Notes: generated by a model from the letters alone, not told the origin. 44,819 nucleotides of DNA from Paenibacillus zanthoxyli JH29 (GCF_000520715.1 NZ_ASSD01000175.1:1-44819), one strand, 5' to 3'; counted from the stretch's first letter, positions 18,072 through 27,270 are shown. Translations and numbers: made by a program.

Positions 18072-18205
18072 ATTCTAAGTTCTTTGTCAGATGTTCAATA
18101 TTTTTGGTTTCCCGTAAAAAAAATAGCCCCAAGATCCATAATGACCTTGCGGCGGTAAGTCTCTCTGAACCGAACTTAACTAAACAATGTGAATAACGGC
18201 CTGCC

Positions 18206-19189
18206 CTAGCTAAGATTACCCAAAACCGGGTGCGGTATATATGGCTCTTCCAGGCTCGCCATTTCGTCAGCATCCAGCTTCACTGACAGCGCGGCAGCGG
18301 CATCCTCCAGGTGATGGGGCTTTGTTGCGCCGATGATCGGGGCGGTTACCGGCTCCTTTTGCAGCACCCACGCAAGCGCAACCTGCGCGCGCGGAATCCC
18401 CCGTTTGGCGGCAATCTCGGCTACTTTCTCCACAACCTTCTGGTCAGCGTCGGCCATTTTCGAATAAAATGCTTGTCCGGCTGCGTCCTTCTCCGAACGG
18501 GCGGTCTGTTCATCCCAATCCCGGGTTAGCTTGCCTCTGGCAAGCGGACTCCACGGAATGACGCCGATTCCCTCTTCGTGGCAAAGCGGCAGCATTTCCC
18601 TCTCTTCTTCCCGGTACAATAAATTATAGAAATTCTGCATGGAGACAAATTGGGTCCAACCGTTGCGTTCGGCAACATGCTGCGCCTTTAGGAACTGCCA
18701 AGCATACATAGAAGACGCTCCGATATATCTGGCCTTGCCTGCCTTCACTACATCATGAAGCGCCTCCATCGTCTCTTCAATCGGTGTCGTGTTATCCCAG
18801 CGGTGGATCTGGTACAAGTCAATGTAATCCGTACCCAGCCGTTTCAGGCTGTTATCAACTTCGGTCAGGATTGCCTTGCGGGAAAGTCCCGCACCGTTAG
18901 GACCCGGACTCATACGGAAAAATACCTTTGTCGCGATGACGACCTCATCCCGGCGGGTATATTCCTTCAGGGCGCGTCCGACAATTTCTTCGCTTGTTCC
19001 GTCGGAGTACACATTCGCCGTATCGAAGAAGTTAATCCCGAGCTCCAGCGCTCTTTTAATGAAGGGTCTGCTCTCCTCTTCGTTCAGCGACCAGGGAGCC
19101 ATTCCGCGTTCGGGCACCCCATAACTCATGCAGCCAAGACATAATCGGGAGACTTCCAGACCGGTACGGCCAAGTTTGACATAATCCAT
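18206..19189 (-). CDS. Aldo/keto reductase
   Basis: A 327-residue NADPH-dependent aldo/keto reductase with a TIM-barrel fold. The catalytic residues are visible: Asp and Tyr in FFDTANVYSDG, Lys in VIATKVF and His in YQIHRWD. The C-terminal phosphate-binding segment is APIIGATKPHHLEDA. The start MDYVKLGRTGLEVSRL is standard for the family; AAGGAG lies about 11 bases before the ATG at 19189. Substrate unknown; carbonyl detoxification is usual for such enzymes. It is divergent from an AraC regulator that probably controls it. Confidence 0.9.
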   Translation of the reverse strand: MDYVKLGRTGLEVSRLCLGCMSYGVPERGMAPWSLNEEESRPFIKRALELGINFFDTANVYSDGTSEEIVGRALKEYTRRDEVVIATKVFFRMSPGPNGAGLSRKAILTEVDNSLKRLGTDYIDLYQIHRWDNTTPIEETMEALHDVVKAGKARYIGASSMYAWQFLKAQHVAERNGWTQFVSMQNFYNLLYREEEREMLPLCHEEGIGVIPWSPLARGKLTRDWDEQTARSEKDAAGQAFYSKMADADQKVVEKVAEIAAKRGIPRAQVALAWVLQKEPVTAPIIGATKPHHLEDAAAALSVKLDADEMASLEEPYIPHPVLGNLS

Positions 19190-19380
19190 AGATGGCACAA
19201 CTCCTTTATTTGGTATAGGCTTCTTCGCCCCGAATCGGGCATACCCTTATTATCCGATAAAACGGAAAAAGACCGTTATCCCATTTATCTTAAATGATTG
19301 CCTAATCCTCTCACTCCCATTAACGCCACCGGCGCAGATGTTTTATAATTGAGTAAGAGAAAACCGACAAGGAGGAGCCT

Positions 19381-20298
19381 ATGTCTGAGGAAATACGAAA
19401 CCAGAAGGATGAACTCGCCAAACTCATCGAACGTCATGCCGCCCGGGACGGAGCTTTCAAGACCGCGATTCCCTCTTTATATTTTTTCCGCAACTCTAAT
19501 TTGACCAGGCCGGCCCACAGAGTGTACAAGCCTTCCCTATGCATCATCGCTCAAGGTTTAAAAGAGGTACTGCTGGCACAGGAGCGGTTTGAATATGGTC
19601 CGGCCAACTACCTGATTTCATCCATGAATCTGCCGGTGATCAGCCAGGTCATCAAAGCTGCTCCGGGCGCTCCGTACTTGAGCTTCAAGCTTGAATTTAC
19701 GCAGAGTCAGATTCTGGAGGTTATCAATGACTCTGACATTCAAATCGCTGCGAAAGAGAACGCCAAGCGGGCATTGTTTGTCGGCAAGATAGAGAGTTCT
19801 ATACTGGATGCGATACTCCGGTTAACCCGTCTGCTAGACAATCCGAAAGACATTCCGTTCCTTGCTCCTATTTACACCAAAGAGATTTTATATAGGCTTC
19901 TGCAGGGGCAGTATGGCCCGGCGCTCGCCCAAATCGCCATGGAGGGAAGCAGCACCTACCGAATCCGGGACGCGATCGAACAAATTATCCAAAACTGTGA
20001 CAAGCCACTGCGAATTGAAGAGCTTGCGGAAACAGCCAGCATGAGTATTTCTTCTTTTCACCGGCACTTCAAAGAAGTCAGCGCGATGAGCCCGATTCAA
20101 TTTCAAAAACAGCTGCGCTTGCAGGAAGCCCGGCGCCTTCTGCTATCCGAGTCGGCGGACGCCGCCGATGTCGCCTTCCGGGTAGGCTACGAAAGCGCAT
20201 CCCAATTCAGCCGGGAATATTCCCGTATGTTCGGCGCTCCTCCCAGAGCAGACATCAAGCGTCTGAAGGAAAAATATGACCACGTGCTAGACGCATAA
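19381..20298 (+). CDS. AraC-family regulator (AraC_N type)
   Basis: A 305-residue regulator with an N-terminal AraC_N cupin-like region (VYKPSLCIIAQGLKEVLL, then FEYGPANYLISSMNLPV). The C-terminal double helix-turn-helix is IEELAETASMSISSFHRHFK and DVAFRVGYESASQFSREYSR. The ATG follows AAGGAGGAGCCT. This group commonly sits divergent from an aldo/keto reductase or alcohol dehydrogenase and activates it in response to reactive carbonyls. That fits the reductase to its left and the alcohol dehydrogenase remnant to its right. It overlaps the 3' end of the broken MFS frame by 12 bases. Confidence 0.88.
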   Translation: MSEEIRNQKDELAKLIERHAARDGAFKTAIPSLYFFRNSNLTRPAHRVYKPSLCIIAQGLKEVLLAQERFEYGPANYLISSMNLPVISQVIKAAPGAPYLSFKLEFTQSQILEVINDSDIQIAAKENAKRALFVGKIESSILDAILRLTRLLDNPKDIPFLAPIYTKEILYRLLQGQYGPALAQIAMEGSSTYRIRDAIEQIIQNCDKPLRIEELAETASMSISSFHRHFKEVSAMSPIQFQKQLRLQEARRLLLSESADAADVAFRVGYESASQFSREYSRMFGAPPRADIKRLKEKYDHVLDA

Positions 20299-21378
20299 TC
20301 CTCTTGTCCGGCGGGGGCAATTCGTCCACCGGCTAGTCATGCCTAGCTTGACTAGGCGCGCTAAAAACCCGTTGGAATAGATAGTTGTGGCCAGCCCTGG
20401 TGAATCAGGCAGCAGATCCGTGAAATAGCTTAGCCCATTGCCCATGACAATAGCCACAAATGTTGCCTGCAGAAGCTGCGCTGCGATGAGCTGCCAGGAA
20501 TGGGTCGAAACACTTAAGATGATGTAATAGACAACAGCGATGAAGCAGCTGCTAATCATCAGGGTGTGGTTTGATATCTTTTTGCCCAGGGCACCCAGTA
20601 CGAGCATTATGGGAATTTCCAAACCGGCACAGACACTAACCACCAATCCGACATCCGTATGCGTGCCTTGAAGCTCATTCACAATAAACAACGGCGTGTT
20701 GATAAAGTTAATGGCATTGACGGCAAACAGAAAGATAAAGGCGATAAGCGGCTGTCTGATCTGCCTGCTTTTGAGTGAAGAGGTACCCGTACTTTTTCTC
20801 TTCCCGGTGCTGCTTTGAACCGCCGTTTTACGTTTTGGAAGAAACAAGTATATTAAAGAGGCAATGGCAAGATAAATGGCCGATGTCCCAGAAAAAGTCC
20901 CATATATCCGGATAGTCCCCAAATGAATGTCCCGCCTAATGGTCCTACCAGGAACCCGAGAGAGATAAGAAAACGTAATGCCGACATCGCAAAAGTCTTG
21001 TCATCGGACCCGCTTGCATTTGCCGACTCCTGGGCATAGGCGTAGATTTGCGGGATGGCTGCAGCTCCCAGACCATTAAATAAGCTGACCGCAATGAGCA
21101 GAATAAAGAAATCAGGAAACACTAAATACGAAGCGTACCCCAAGGCAGATGAAAGCATGGCTGAAATCATGATCCATTTCCGGTCCTGTCCGCTATCTGA
21201 ACGTTTGGCAATAAGCGAGTTCACCACTACGCCGCTTAATGAACTTACGGCCATAAACACGCCAAAGGCTCCCGCATTCATTCCTAAATCCTCGGGACAA
21301 TACAGGGCTAAATACGGCGCTGTAATCGAAAATCCGATACCAGTCAGCAGCATACAAATGACGAATAGGTTTCGTGCG
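20287..21378 (-). pseudogene. Sugar-efflux-type MFS transporter, broken
   Basis: Sense resembling SetA-type MFS exporters runs over two frames. The N-terminal half (LLTGIGFSITAPYLALY to GGTFIWGLSGYMGLF) shifts frame near 20880 into SGTSAIYLAIASLIYLFLP and continues to SNGFLARLV. The 5' end lacks a normal start: an in-frame TGA lies just before GARNLFVICM (about 21378). The last helices are missing, with homology ending near 20345 at a small palindrome (GCCTAG/CTAGGC). Three independent lesions make this a clear pseudogene. Confidence 0.82.
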
Positions 21379-21514
21379 CCTCACAGTCGCACCAGAAAAC
21401 CGGCTTTCTCAAGAAAGTCCCGATAAGATCACATGTATCCCGTGTAACTTTATCCTTTGATTGATGCCATATCTTTAATGCAAATCGTCTTAGCATTCCC
21501 CTCTTTGCCTAAAC

Positions 21515-21685
21515 CAGTGGAATGGCGGAATCCGGGAAACGCAAGAGATGCTCGATTTCTTCGCGGAGCACGGCATTACCTCCAAAATTGAGGTGATTCG
21601 TGCGGACCAGGTAGACGAAGCGTATCAGCATGTACTCCGCAGCGATGTGCGTCACCGGTTCGTTTTTGACGTATCTACCTTGTAA
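21515..21685 (+). pseudogene. 3' remnant of a zinc-type alcohol dehydrogenase
   Basis: Fifty-four codons before a TAA at 21683-21685 read [20 protein letters not shown] and then [20 protein letters not shown], ending FVFDVSTL. This is the C-terminal end of YahK/cinnamyl-type NADP-dependent alcohol dehydrogenases. Nothing of the catalytic or Rossmann part is present upstream; the left junction is about 21518. Together with the broken MFS gene it marks an ancient deletion. It probably once belonged with the AraC/aldo-keto reductase carbonyl-response genes. Confidence 0.8.
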
Positions 21686-22351
21686 TTCGTACAGATGGGG
21701 GTGTCCCATAATGTGATGCCTTTTTTTAGGTGGGATTTAGGTAGGTGGACGGGGCCACCCGAATGGAAGCGGGTGATTCTTCTTTAATTTAGGGGGGTGA
21801 AGTAAATAATACAGAAAACCTGAAATTCTGCATCTTTTGGTCACCTGACAATAGCTATGTATAACATGCCTACGGAAATACAGGTTTTTCTCCGCTCCGC
21901 CTCAAATTCAGTCAACACAGCCTCAAATTCCTGTATGATCGCAGGTTTTCTTTGAGAAAAAACGTTTTTGATCGAAAAAAGCTGCACTTTCAGCTGTTTT
22001 GAAATGATGCTGAACTAAAATCATAACCAACCTGACCTGTCCCTTGATGTTAGAGCGATTACCCTAATTCCTAACTTGTTTTGATCGAGGAATTGCCCAA
22101 TAGAAAAGCAAAAGCCAGCAAGTCTCCAATAACCGAAAGACTTGCTGGCTTCTTAACTTTTTTAGGAAGGCGGCCGTAACACAGGTATATTCACTTATGG
22201 CACAGCTCCTTTTTTTGTTTGCCGCCAGAGGTTTGCCAAAGGCTATTTCAAAGAGCAGCGGAATACTTAGTCCCCAATTTCCAAAATAAGGGTATGAAAA
22301 GCCGACTTATGTGAAAAAATATACAATATAGCTAAAGACGAGGTGAAAGTA
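21686..22351. other. Intergenic region before the RiPP locus
   Basis: No convincing gene on either strand. It holds a small hairpin at 21756-21775 (CACCCG/CGGGTG), an inverted repeat AGAAAACCTG (about 21821) with CAGGTTTTCT (about 21943), the strong terminator-like hairpin at 22112-22158, and AT-rich sequence with TACAAT near 22322 that may be the -10 of the RiPP promoter. Confidence 0.5.
22112..22158 (+). terminator. Strong intrinsic terminator
   Basis: A perfect 14-bp stem (22112-22125 with 22138-22151) is followed by CTTAACTTTTTT. It has no intact gene directly upstream, so it probably belonged to a lost gene. It insulates the RiPP operon. Confidence 0.8.
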
Positions 22352-22528
22352 ATGAGTGAATTACAGGAACTCAAGGCTCTTCTATGCGAATCCGGTCTCT
22401 CGAAACATAAGCTTCTAAGAGAGATCATTGATGCTGTAACGAATGATGGGAATATGGAAAGATGCAGTAAATGTCACGGGGGATGCATCAATTGTGAAGT
22501 AGGATGCAATACCGGTCCTGCAAGGTGA
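22352..22528 (+). CDS. RiPP precursor peptide 1, Cys-rich
   Basis: A 58-residue peptide. The leader-like N-terminal half (MSELQELKALLCESGLSKHK then LLREIIDAV) is nearly the same as that of the next gene. The C-terminal core differs and holds five cysteines spaced C-x2-C-x3-C-x2-C-x3-C (CSKCHGGCINCEVGC). The ATG at 22352 follows GAGGTG by six bases; the GTG at 22343 is part of the binding site. Shared leader, variable Cys core and adjacent radical SAM maturase are the signature of a ribosomally made, post-translationally modified peptide, probably with thioether links. It resembles clostridial Cys-rich peptide systems; exact class not proven. Confidence 0.85.
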   Translation: MSELQELKALLCESGLSKHKLLREIIDAVTNDGNMERCSKCHGGCINCEVGCNTGPAR

Positions 22529-22583
22529 TGCAAAGATAACCATCGGCAAACAATAAACCATATAACTTGATGAGGTGAAAGTG

Positions 22584-22769
22584 ATGAGTGAATTGCAGGA
22601 TATCAAGGCTCTTCTTTGCAGATCCGGTCTCTCGAAGCGCGAGCTTTTAAGAGAACTCATTGATGCTATAACAGAGGATGACTGTACGGCAAGATGCGAC
22701 GTAGGATGTTCCGCATCCTGTACTTCATGTCAGCCCGGATGTTCTAGCGGTGGAAAAAGACCACAATGA
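22584..22769 (+). CDS. RiPP precursor peptide 2, Cys-rich
   Basis: A 61-residue paralogue of the preceding peptide. The leader (MSELQDIKALLCRSGLSKRE then LLRELIDAI) is conserved down to the DNA level, including the ribosome binding site. The core has six cysteines (CTARCDVGCSASC then TSCQPGC) and a basic tail (GGKRPQ). Core residues other than Cys and Gly have diverged, as expected when two products use one enzyme. A Cys at leader position 12 is conserved in both peptides and may not be modified. Its stop is 16 bases before the maturase start, so translation is likely coupled. No cleavage motif such as a double Gly is obvious between leader and core. Confidence 0.87.
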   Translation: MSELQDIKALLCRSGLSKRELLRELIDAITEDDCTARCDVGCSASCTSCQPGCSSGGKRPQ

Positions 22770-22785
22770 TACGGAGGTTATGGTT

Positions 22786-24216
22786 ATGGGTCTACTGTTA
22801 AGCCCGAAGGTGAACCTGCGGCCGGATGGGGGCAGGGCCATTTTGTTTACCGCCAATCCAGGGGATAACAGGGATACGGTATTCAGCTTTCTATATCCGC
22901 AGCAGGCTGTTATCCTGTCCTTGTTTGACGGGGAGCGGGACCTGGCTGCCGTTACTGAAGCCGTGGCGTATTTGTTCGATCTGGATATTGAAGCGGCGTC
23001 TGGGCAAGTCGATGCCCTGCTGGCTGTTCGGGTAAATCAAGATCAGACCATTCGATCATTGATCATGGATGCTTCCAGCATTGACCCGGAAGAGGCACGG
23101 ATTTATGATCCCAAGACTTATATCATCCCGACAGAGCTGATTGACATGGAAGATGTCCGATGCCAAAAGCCCTGTTCCCTGCTGGTGCTTCCTACCATGC
23201 GTTGTGTGACCAATTGCAGGTATTGCTATGCGGATCGTGAGGGTTTTAGAGGAAAACCGGAATTTGATTTAAACCTGTACCGTCGCCTGTTGAAAGAGGC
23301 CAGCGAGTGCGGTATTGAGACCATTGAAATCTCCGGGGGTGATTTATTTTGCCGGGAGGATGCTTTTGATTTGATTGAAAGCACTCTGTCTGCCGGTATG
23401 TATCTCAATATACCCACTAAATGTCCCCTATCTCGTAGTCAAGTCCGACGGTTGGCGGCAACCGGACTGTCATCCATTCAGATTAGTATTGACGCTCTGA
23501 ACCCGGAAATCATTGACCAGCTTATGGGGCTTAGTGGCTATGGGAAGAAAATACTGCAAACTTTAGATGATTTGGGGGAAGCGGGTATCAAGGTTCGAAC
23601 CAACACAGTGCTAACTCCGTATAACATCCGGGATGCTGTAGCCCTGGCCCGTTATCTGGCGGAGAAGCCTCATGTGTTCATAAGCCACTTTACTTGCTAT
23701 GGACGTTCCATATATCGCCACGACGACAGCCTGTTCTGTTCCCCGGAGGATGTAGCGATCTTTGAGAAGGAATTTAGTACAATCAAAGAAGACTTTCCAG
23801 ACAAGGTAACCTTCAGCGGAGCCAATGACAATCCCTACATAAGGGACGAAGCTGTGAGGGCCAATAACTTTTGGGAAAGAGCTTATTGTACAGCTAACCG
23901 GCGCGGGGTTGTTGTGCTGCCAGACGGTAAGGTAACCATCTGCGAGGAGCTATACAATCATGAACATTTCATTATCGGTGATTTAAAGGAACAGACTTTG
24001 CTGGAAGTGTGGAATTCGCCAAAAGCCTTGGAACTTGCTTACCCGGATCAGGCTGCCGTTTCCAACGGACCTTGCCATAATTGCTCCGATTTCCAGCAGT
24101 GTCATGAAGGTCTCGGAAGATGTGTCAGGGAAGCTCTTAAAGCTTATGGATTGGATCAGCACTACGCTCCAGATCCCCGTTGTCCCCGGGCCCCTGTGGG
24201 TAGCCGATTGGCTTAA
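22786..24216 (+). CDS. Radical SAM/SPASM RiPP maturase with RRE
   Basis: A 476-residue maturase, with the ATG at 22786 chosen because GGAGG lies eight bases before it. Residues about 28-82 (YPQQAVILSLFDGERDLAAV) look like a PqqD-like RRE that would grip the leader. The radical SAM core has C140-x3-C144-x2-C147 (CVTNCRYC) and a GGE-type loop (EISGGDLF). The C-terminal SPASM region has seven cysteines (368, 386, 430, 433, 439, 446, 466) for auxiliary iron-sulfur clusters. Such enzymes join Cys sulfur to a peptide carbon (sactipeptide or ranthipeptide). It is reminiscent of the clostridial Cys-rich peptide maturase CcpM, from memory. No exporter or protease gene is adjacent. Confidence 0.9.
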   Translation: MGLLLSPKVNLRPDGGRAILFTANPGDNRDTVFSFLYPQQAVILSLFDGERDLAAVTEAVAYLFDLDIEAASGQVDALLAVRVNQDQTIRSLIMDASSIDPEEARIYDPKTYIIPTELIDMEDVRCQKPCSLLVLPTMRCVTNCRYCYADREGFRGKPEFDLNLYRRLLKEASECGIETIEISGGDLFCREDAFDLIESTLSAGMYLNIPTKCPLSRSQVRRLAATGLSSIQISIDALNPEIIDQLMGLSGYGKKILQTLDDLGEAGIKVRTNTVLTPYNIRDAVALARYLAEKPHVFISHFTCYGRSIYRHDDSLFCSPEDVAIFEKEFSTIKEDFPDKVTFSGANDNPYIRDEAVRANNFWERAYCTANRRGVVVLPDGKVTICEELYNHEHFIIGDLKEQTLLEVWNSPKALELAYPDQAAVSNGPCHNCSDFQQCHEGLGRCVREALKAYGLDQHYAPDPRCPRAPVGSRLA

Positions 24217-24223
24217 AATCTAA

Positions 24224-24268
24224 AAACCCTTGATTCGTCACTCATTCCGGTGAATCAAGGGTTTCATT
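24224..24268 (+). terminator. Terminator of the RiPP operon
   Basis: A perfect 13-bp stem (24224-24236 with 24252-24264) whose 3' arm ends in GGGTTT, followed by CATTCT. On the minus strand the stem is followed by a T-run as well, so it may also terminate the convergent RpiR gene. Confidence 0.85.
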
Positions 24269-24295
24269 CTGTACCAAGCATGTTCTGCAAAATGA

Positions 24296-25051
24296 TTATT
24301 CATCAAAGAGAACAAACTCACGATATTTTCGCGCAATGACATCTAGTATCACTTCTAGCCCAATCAACGAATGAACGACTTGCTTTTGATAACTTGGCAA
24401 TGGAGTTGCTTCAAAAAAGAATGCATAGTCGGCATGCTCAACCAAAAAATTACTTCCGAATTTCGTAATGGCTGCGATCGTTACGTTTTTTATTTTTAAC
24501 ACCCGAACGACATCTTTTATCATTTTGGTTTCGCCGCTGAACGAAGTGAATAATACCAAATCCTCTTCCGTTATAAGAGAGCTGTTAATCGCCAAATTTG
24601 TCTCGCCTGAAATCAATATATTTTGTCGATTAGCAATCATTAAATCCTTAGAAAATTCCTTTGTGAAATTATTCTGTGAGAAGCCGGTGGCGTATAAAAA
24701 GACCATTCGGGCACTTTTCAGCTTCTCCAGAAAGGGCTGAAAATTCGTTTGCTCCACATATCGAAAGATCCGGTCCAAATCCTGCTTTAATAATAGAATC
24801 AAATCGCTGGGCTCTAGTGAGGATAGGGTCATGTCCGACCGGAGAGCATACTTTAAATCTGAAAACCCATGATACCCCAGCTTTTTTGCCAAGCGAAGCA
24901 CCGAGCTTTTTGAACTCAGCATGGCCTCGCCTAATTCGACAATATTCATGCCAATGACATCTTGGGGGCGATTGGTTATGAATCTTACCATTTCTTTTTC
25001 AGAATCGGTCAAACCGTCATAATGTATCTTTACACGCAAGTCAAAATCCAT
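24296..25051 (-). CDS. RpiR/MurR-family regulator with SIS domain
   Basis: A regulator of about 251 residues. An N-terminal RpiR helix-turn-helix (NIVELGEAMLSSKSSVLRLA then KKLGYHGFSDLKYAL) precedes a sugar-isomerase (SIS) domain (FLYATGFSQNNFTKEFSK then LFTSFSGETKMIKDV) that senses a phosphosugar. The ATG at 25051 follows GAGGAG. It lies downstream of the glucosidase but after a terminator, so it needs its own promoter in the short gap. It most likely controls the neighbouring PTS and glucosidase, with a phosphorylated sugar as effector. Confidence 0.87.
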   Translation of the reverse strand: MDFDLRVKIHYDGLTDSEKEMVRFITNRPQDVIGMNIVELGEAMLSSKSSVLRLAKKLGYHGFSDLKYALRSDMTLSSLEPSDLILLLKQDLDRIFRYVEQTNFQPFLEKLKSARMVFLYATGFSQNNFTKEFSKDLMIANRQNILISGETNLAINSSLITEEDLVLFTSFSGETKMIKDVVRVLKIKNVTIAAITKFGSNFLVEHADYAFFFEATPLPSYQKQVVHSLIGLEVILDVIARKYREFVLFDE

Positions 25052-25110
25052 ATAGCTGCTCCTCATTATGTAATATTACTTAGTATCATCATTCATTAAA
25101 AACAGTATAC

Positions 25111-25150
25111 TGCAAAAAAAGACTAGTAAGAGGAGATGCTCTACTAGTCT
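25111..25150 (-). terminator. Terminator of the PTS-glucosidase operon
   Basis: On the minus strand AGACTAGTA (25150-25142) pairs with TACTAGTCT (25128-25120), with extra pairing in the GAGC/CTC region, followed by a run of Ts at 25120-25114. It separates the glucosidase from the RpiR gene. Confidence 0.85.
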
Positions 25151-25160
25151 GGTCAGTTTA

Positions 25161-26846
25161 TTATGATTCAATAAAATAAATTACAGCCTCATACGGTCGA
25201 AGCTCCAGATTGTCCAGCTCTTTCCTTGTATCGGGATAATTGGATAATAGCAATCTGCCAGATGAATTTTTCAGCTCTTCAGGCAACTTGTAATTAACTT
25301 TGCTCTCGGAGAAGGAGCAGACGACGACTAATTTCTGCTCTGCGAGGGTACGCGTATACCCGTAGACAGCGGAATCGCCCGGATTGATCAGTTCATAAAC
25401 TCCGTCAACCACGACCGGCAGCTCTTTCCGAAGACGAATCAATTCTTTGTAATGGTAGTACACCGAGTTTGGATCGGCCAAGCAATCTTCCACATTGATC
25501 CAATCATTATCCGGGCTGAAATCAATCCACGGTGTTCCATCAGTAAATCCATACTTTTCTTTTCCACTCCACGGCATCGGTGTGCGCACATTATCACGGG
25601 ATTTCAAGAAAATGGACTCTTTAATGTACGCTTCGGGAAGTCCTTTTTCCTCAAATTCTTTCTTCACACCATAGGTTTCAATATCCTTATATTGATCAAA
25701 AGAAGCAAAGCGGACATTACGCATTCCCAGCTCTTCTCCTTGGTAAATATAAGGCGTGCCTTTCATCATATGAAGGAGGGTTCCTAACATTTTTGCGGAT
25801 TCTACTCGGTACTCCTTGTCATTCCCAAAGCGGGTAACCGCACGCGGCTGATCATGATTACTCCAATAAAGCGAGTTCCACCCCCTGCCTTCCAGTTTGT
25901 CCTGCCACTCTGTCATAACGTCCCGTAAATCGCTCAGCTTAAAACGGATGTCTGAGAACTTTCCATAGGGTCCGTAGTCCAGATGCATGTGATCGAAATG
26001 GAAGACCATATTTAATTCTTCCCGATCCGGGTCTGTGTATAAAATCGCTTGGTCACTATTGGTATTTGCAGTCTCGCCCACGGTCATAATATTATATTTG
26101 CTCAGTACCTCTTGATTCATTTCATGGAGAAATTCGTGAACGCGTGGTCCATTAGAGGCGCCGATATAATACGATTTGGTATAGATCGCGTCATCTGCTG
26201 CATCCGGCCAATCCTGACGTTTACTGATCAAGCTGATGACATCCATCCGGAAACCGTCGATTCCCGTCTCGAACCAGAATTTCATCAGATCATAAATCGC
26301 TTCACGAACCTTGGGATTCTCCCAGTTCAAATCCGGCTGTTCTTTAGCAAACAGATGCAGATAATATTGCCCTCGGCTTTCGACATACTCCCAGGCCGGA
26401 CCGCCAAAGGTCGAGCCCCAATTCGTGGGCGCACTTCCATCTTCTTTGGGATCTTTCCAAATATAAAAGTCTGAAAACTCATTGTCACGCGATTCACATG
26501 ACTTCTTAAACCATTCATGCTGGTCGCTTGTATGATTAACTACCAGGTCCATAATAATCTTGATATCCAAGAGATGCGCTTGATCCAAAAGTCGTTTAAA
26601 ATCATCCATTGTTCCATATTCGGGATTGATACTGTAGTAATCGGATATATCATACCCATTATCCACCAGCGGCGATTGATAAATCGGATTCAACCAGATC
26701 ACGCTGATGCCCAGATCGGCCAAATACGGGAGCTTTTCAATGATTCCGTTTAGATCGCCTATACCGCTTCCGGTTGTATCTCTAAAACTTTGCGGATAAA
26801 CCTGGTAAACGACGCTTTTCTTCCACCAATCTTTTTCATTCGCCAT
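25161..26846 (-). CDS. GH13 alpha-glucosidase (oligo-1,6-glucosidase type)
   Basis: A 561-residue cytoplasmic GH13 enzyme with no signal peptide. Conserved regions are in order: DLVVNHTS, GFRMDVISL (nucleophile Asp), MTVGETANT (acid/base Glu) and WSNHDQPR (transition-state Asp). The start KDWWKKSVVYQVYPQSF and length are typical of oligo-1,6-glucosidases and trehalose-6-phosphate hydrolases. I chose the ATG at 26846, one base after the EIIA stop; an alternative ATG lies nine bases earlier. As last gene of a PTS operon, it probably splits an imported, perhaps phosphorylated, alpha-glucoside. The exact substrate is not determined. Confidence 0.88.
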   Translation of the reverse strand: MANEKDWWKKSVVYQVYPQSFRDTTGSGIGDLNGIIEKLPYLADLGISVIWLNPIYQSPLVDNGYDISDYYSINPEYGTMDDFKRLLDQAHLLDIKIIMDLVVNHTSDQHEWFKKSCESRDNEFSDFYIWKDPKEDGSAPTNWGSTFGGPAWEYVESRGQYYLHLFAKEQPDLNWENPKVREAIYDLMKFWFETGIDGFRMDVISLISKRQDWPDAADDAIYTKSYYIGASNGPRVHEFLHEMNQEVLSKYNIMTVGETANTNSDQAILYTDPDREELNMVFHFDHMHLDYGPYGKFSDIRFKLSDLRDVMTEWQDKLEGRGWNSLYWSNHDQPRAVTRFGNDKEYRVESAKMLGTLLHMMKGTPYIYQGEELGMRNVRFASFDQYKDIETYGVKKEFEEKGLPEAYIKESIFLKSRDNVRTPMPWSGKEKYGFTDGTPWIDFSPDNDWINVEDCLADPNSVYYHYKELIRLRKELPVVVDGVYELINPGDSAVYGYTRTLAEQKLVVVCSFSESKVNYKLPEELKNSSGRLLLSNYPDTRKELDNLELRPYEAVIYFIES

Positions 26847-26847
26847 A

Positions 26848-27270
26848 TTATTCATCTTCTTCATCATCCTTTGGCATATTGGCGACGAAGTCATTCACAT
26901 ATACTAACTGCTGCCTTGCTTCATTCACGGCATTAAGCATTTGATCCGCTGTTAAATAATCATCGTCAGGCTGCACCAGTACAGAAATGATAACCGGCAG
27001 ATTTATTCCCGCGATAACATGAAAATGCGGACGGCTTAAATACGCTGCGAATGCCTGATTCACCGATCCTCCGAGCAAGTCCGTGAACACCACTACTTCA
27101 TCTTCTTCCCCTACATCCTCCAGCAATCCCTTGACTTCTTCCTTAACCGGAGTGTTGGTCAGGTATGCTGAAAGGGCATGAACATTGCCAATACCTTTAG
27201 TGATATAGTTTAAAGTATCTTTTACGCCTTCCGCCATTCGATCGTGGCTGGCAATGATAATTTTTCGCAT
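26848..27270 (-). CDS. PTS mannose-family EIIA
   Basis: A 140-residue cytoplasmic EIIA of the mannose PTS family. The phospho-accepting His9 lies in IIIASHDRMAEG, and VVVFTDLLGGSVNQAF is the second conserved loop. It takes phosphate from HPr and passes it to EIIB. The C-terminus is acidic (KDDEEDE). The ATG follows AGAGGAAGGAAACG. It is a separate protein here rather than fused to EIIB, and is placed after EIID instead of first, an order seen in several gram-positive operons. Confidence 0.9.
   Translation of the reverse strand: MRKIIIASHDRMAEGVKDTLNYITKGIGNVHALSAYLTNTPVKEEVKGLLEDVGEEDEVVVFTDLLGGSVNQAFAAYLSRPHFHVIAGINLPVIISVLVQPDDDYLTADQMLNAVNEARQQLVYVNDFVANMPKDDEEDE

Noticed and set aside
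21509-21709. Minus-strand 66-residue open frame
   Set aside because: It is the antisense shadow of an alcohol dehydrogenase 3' remnant that is readable on the plus strand.
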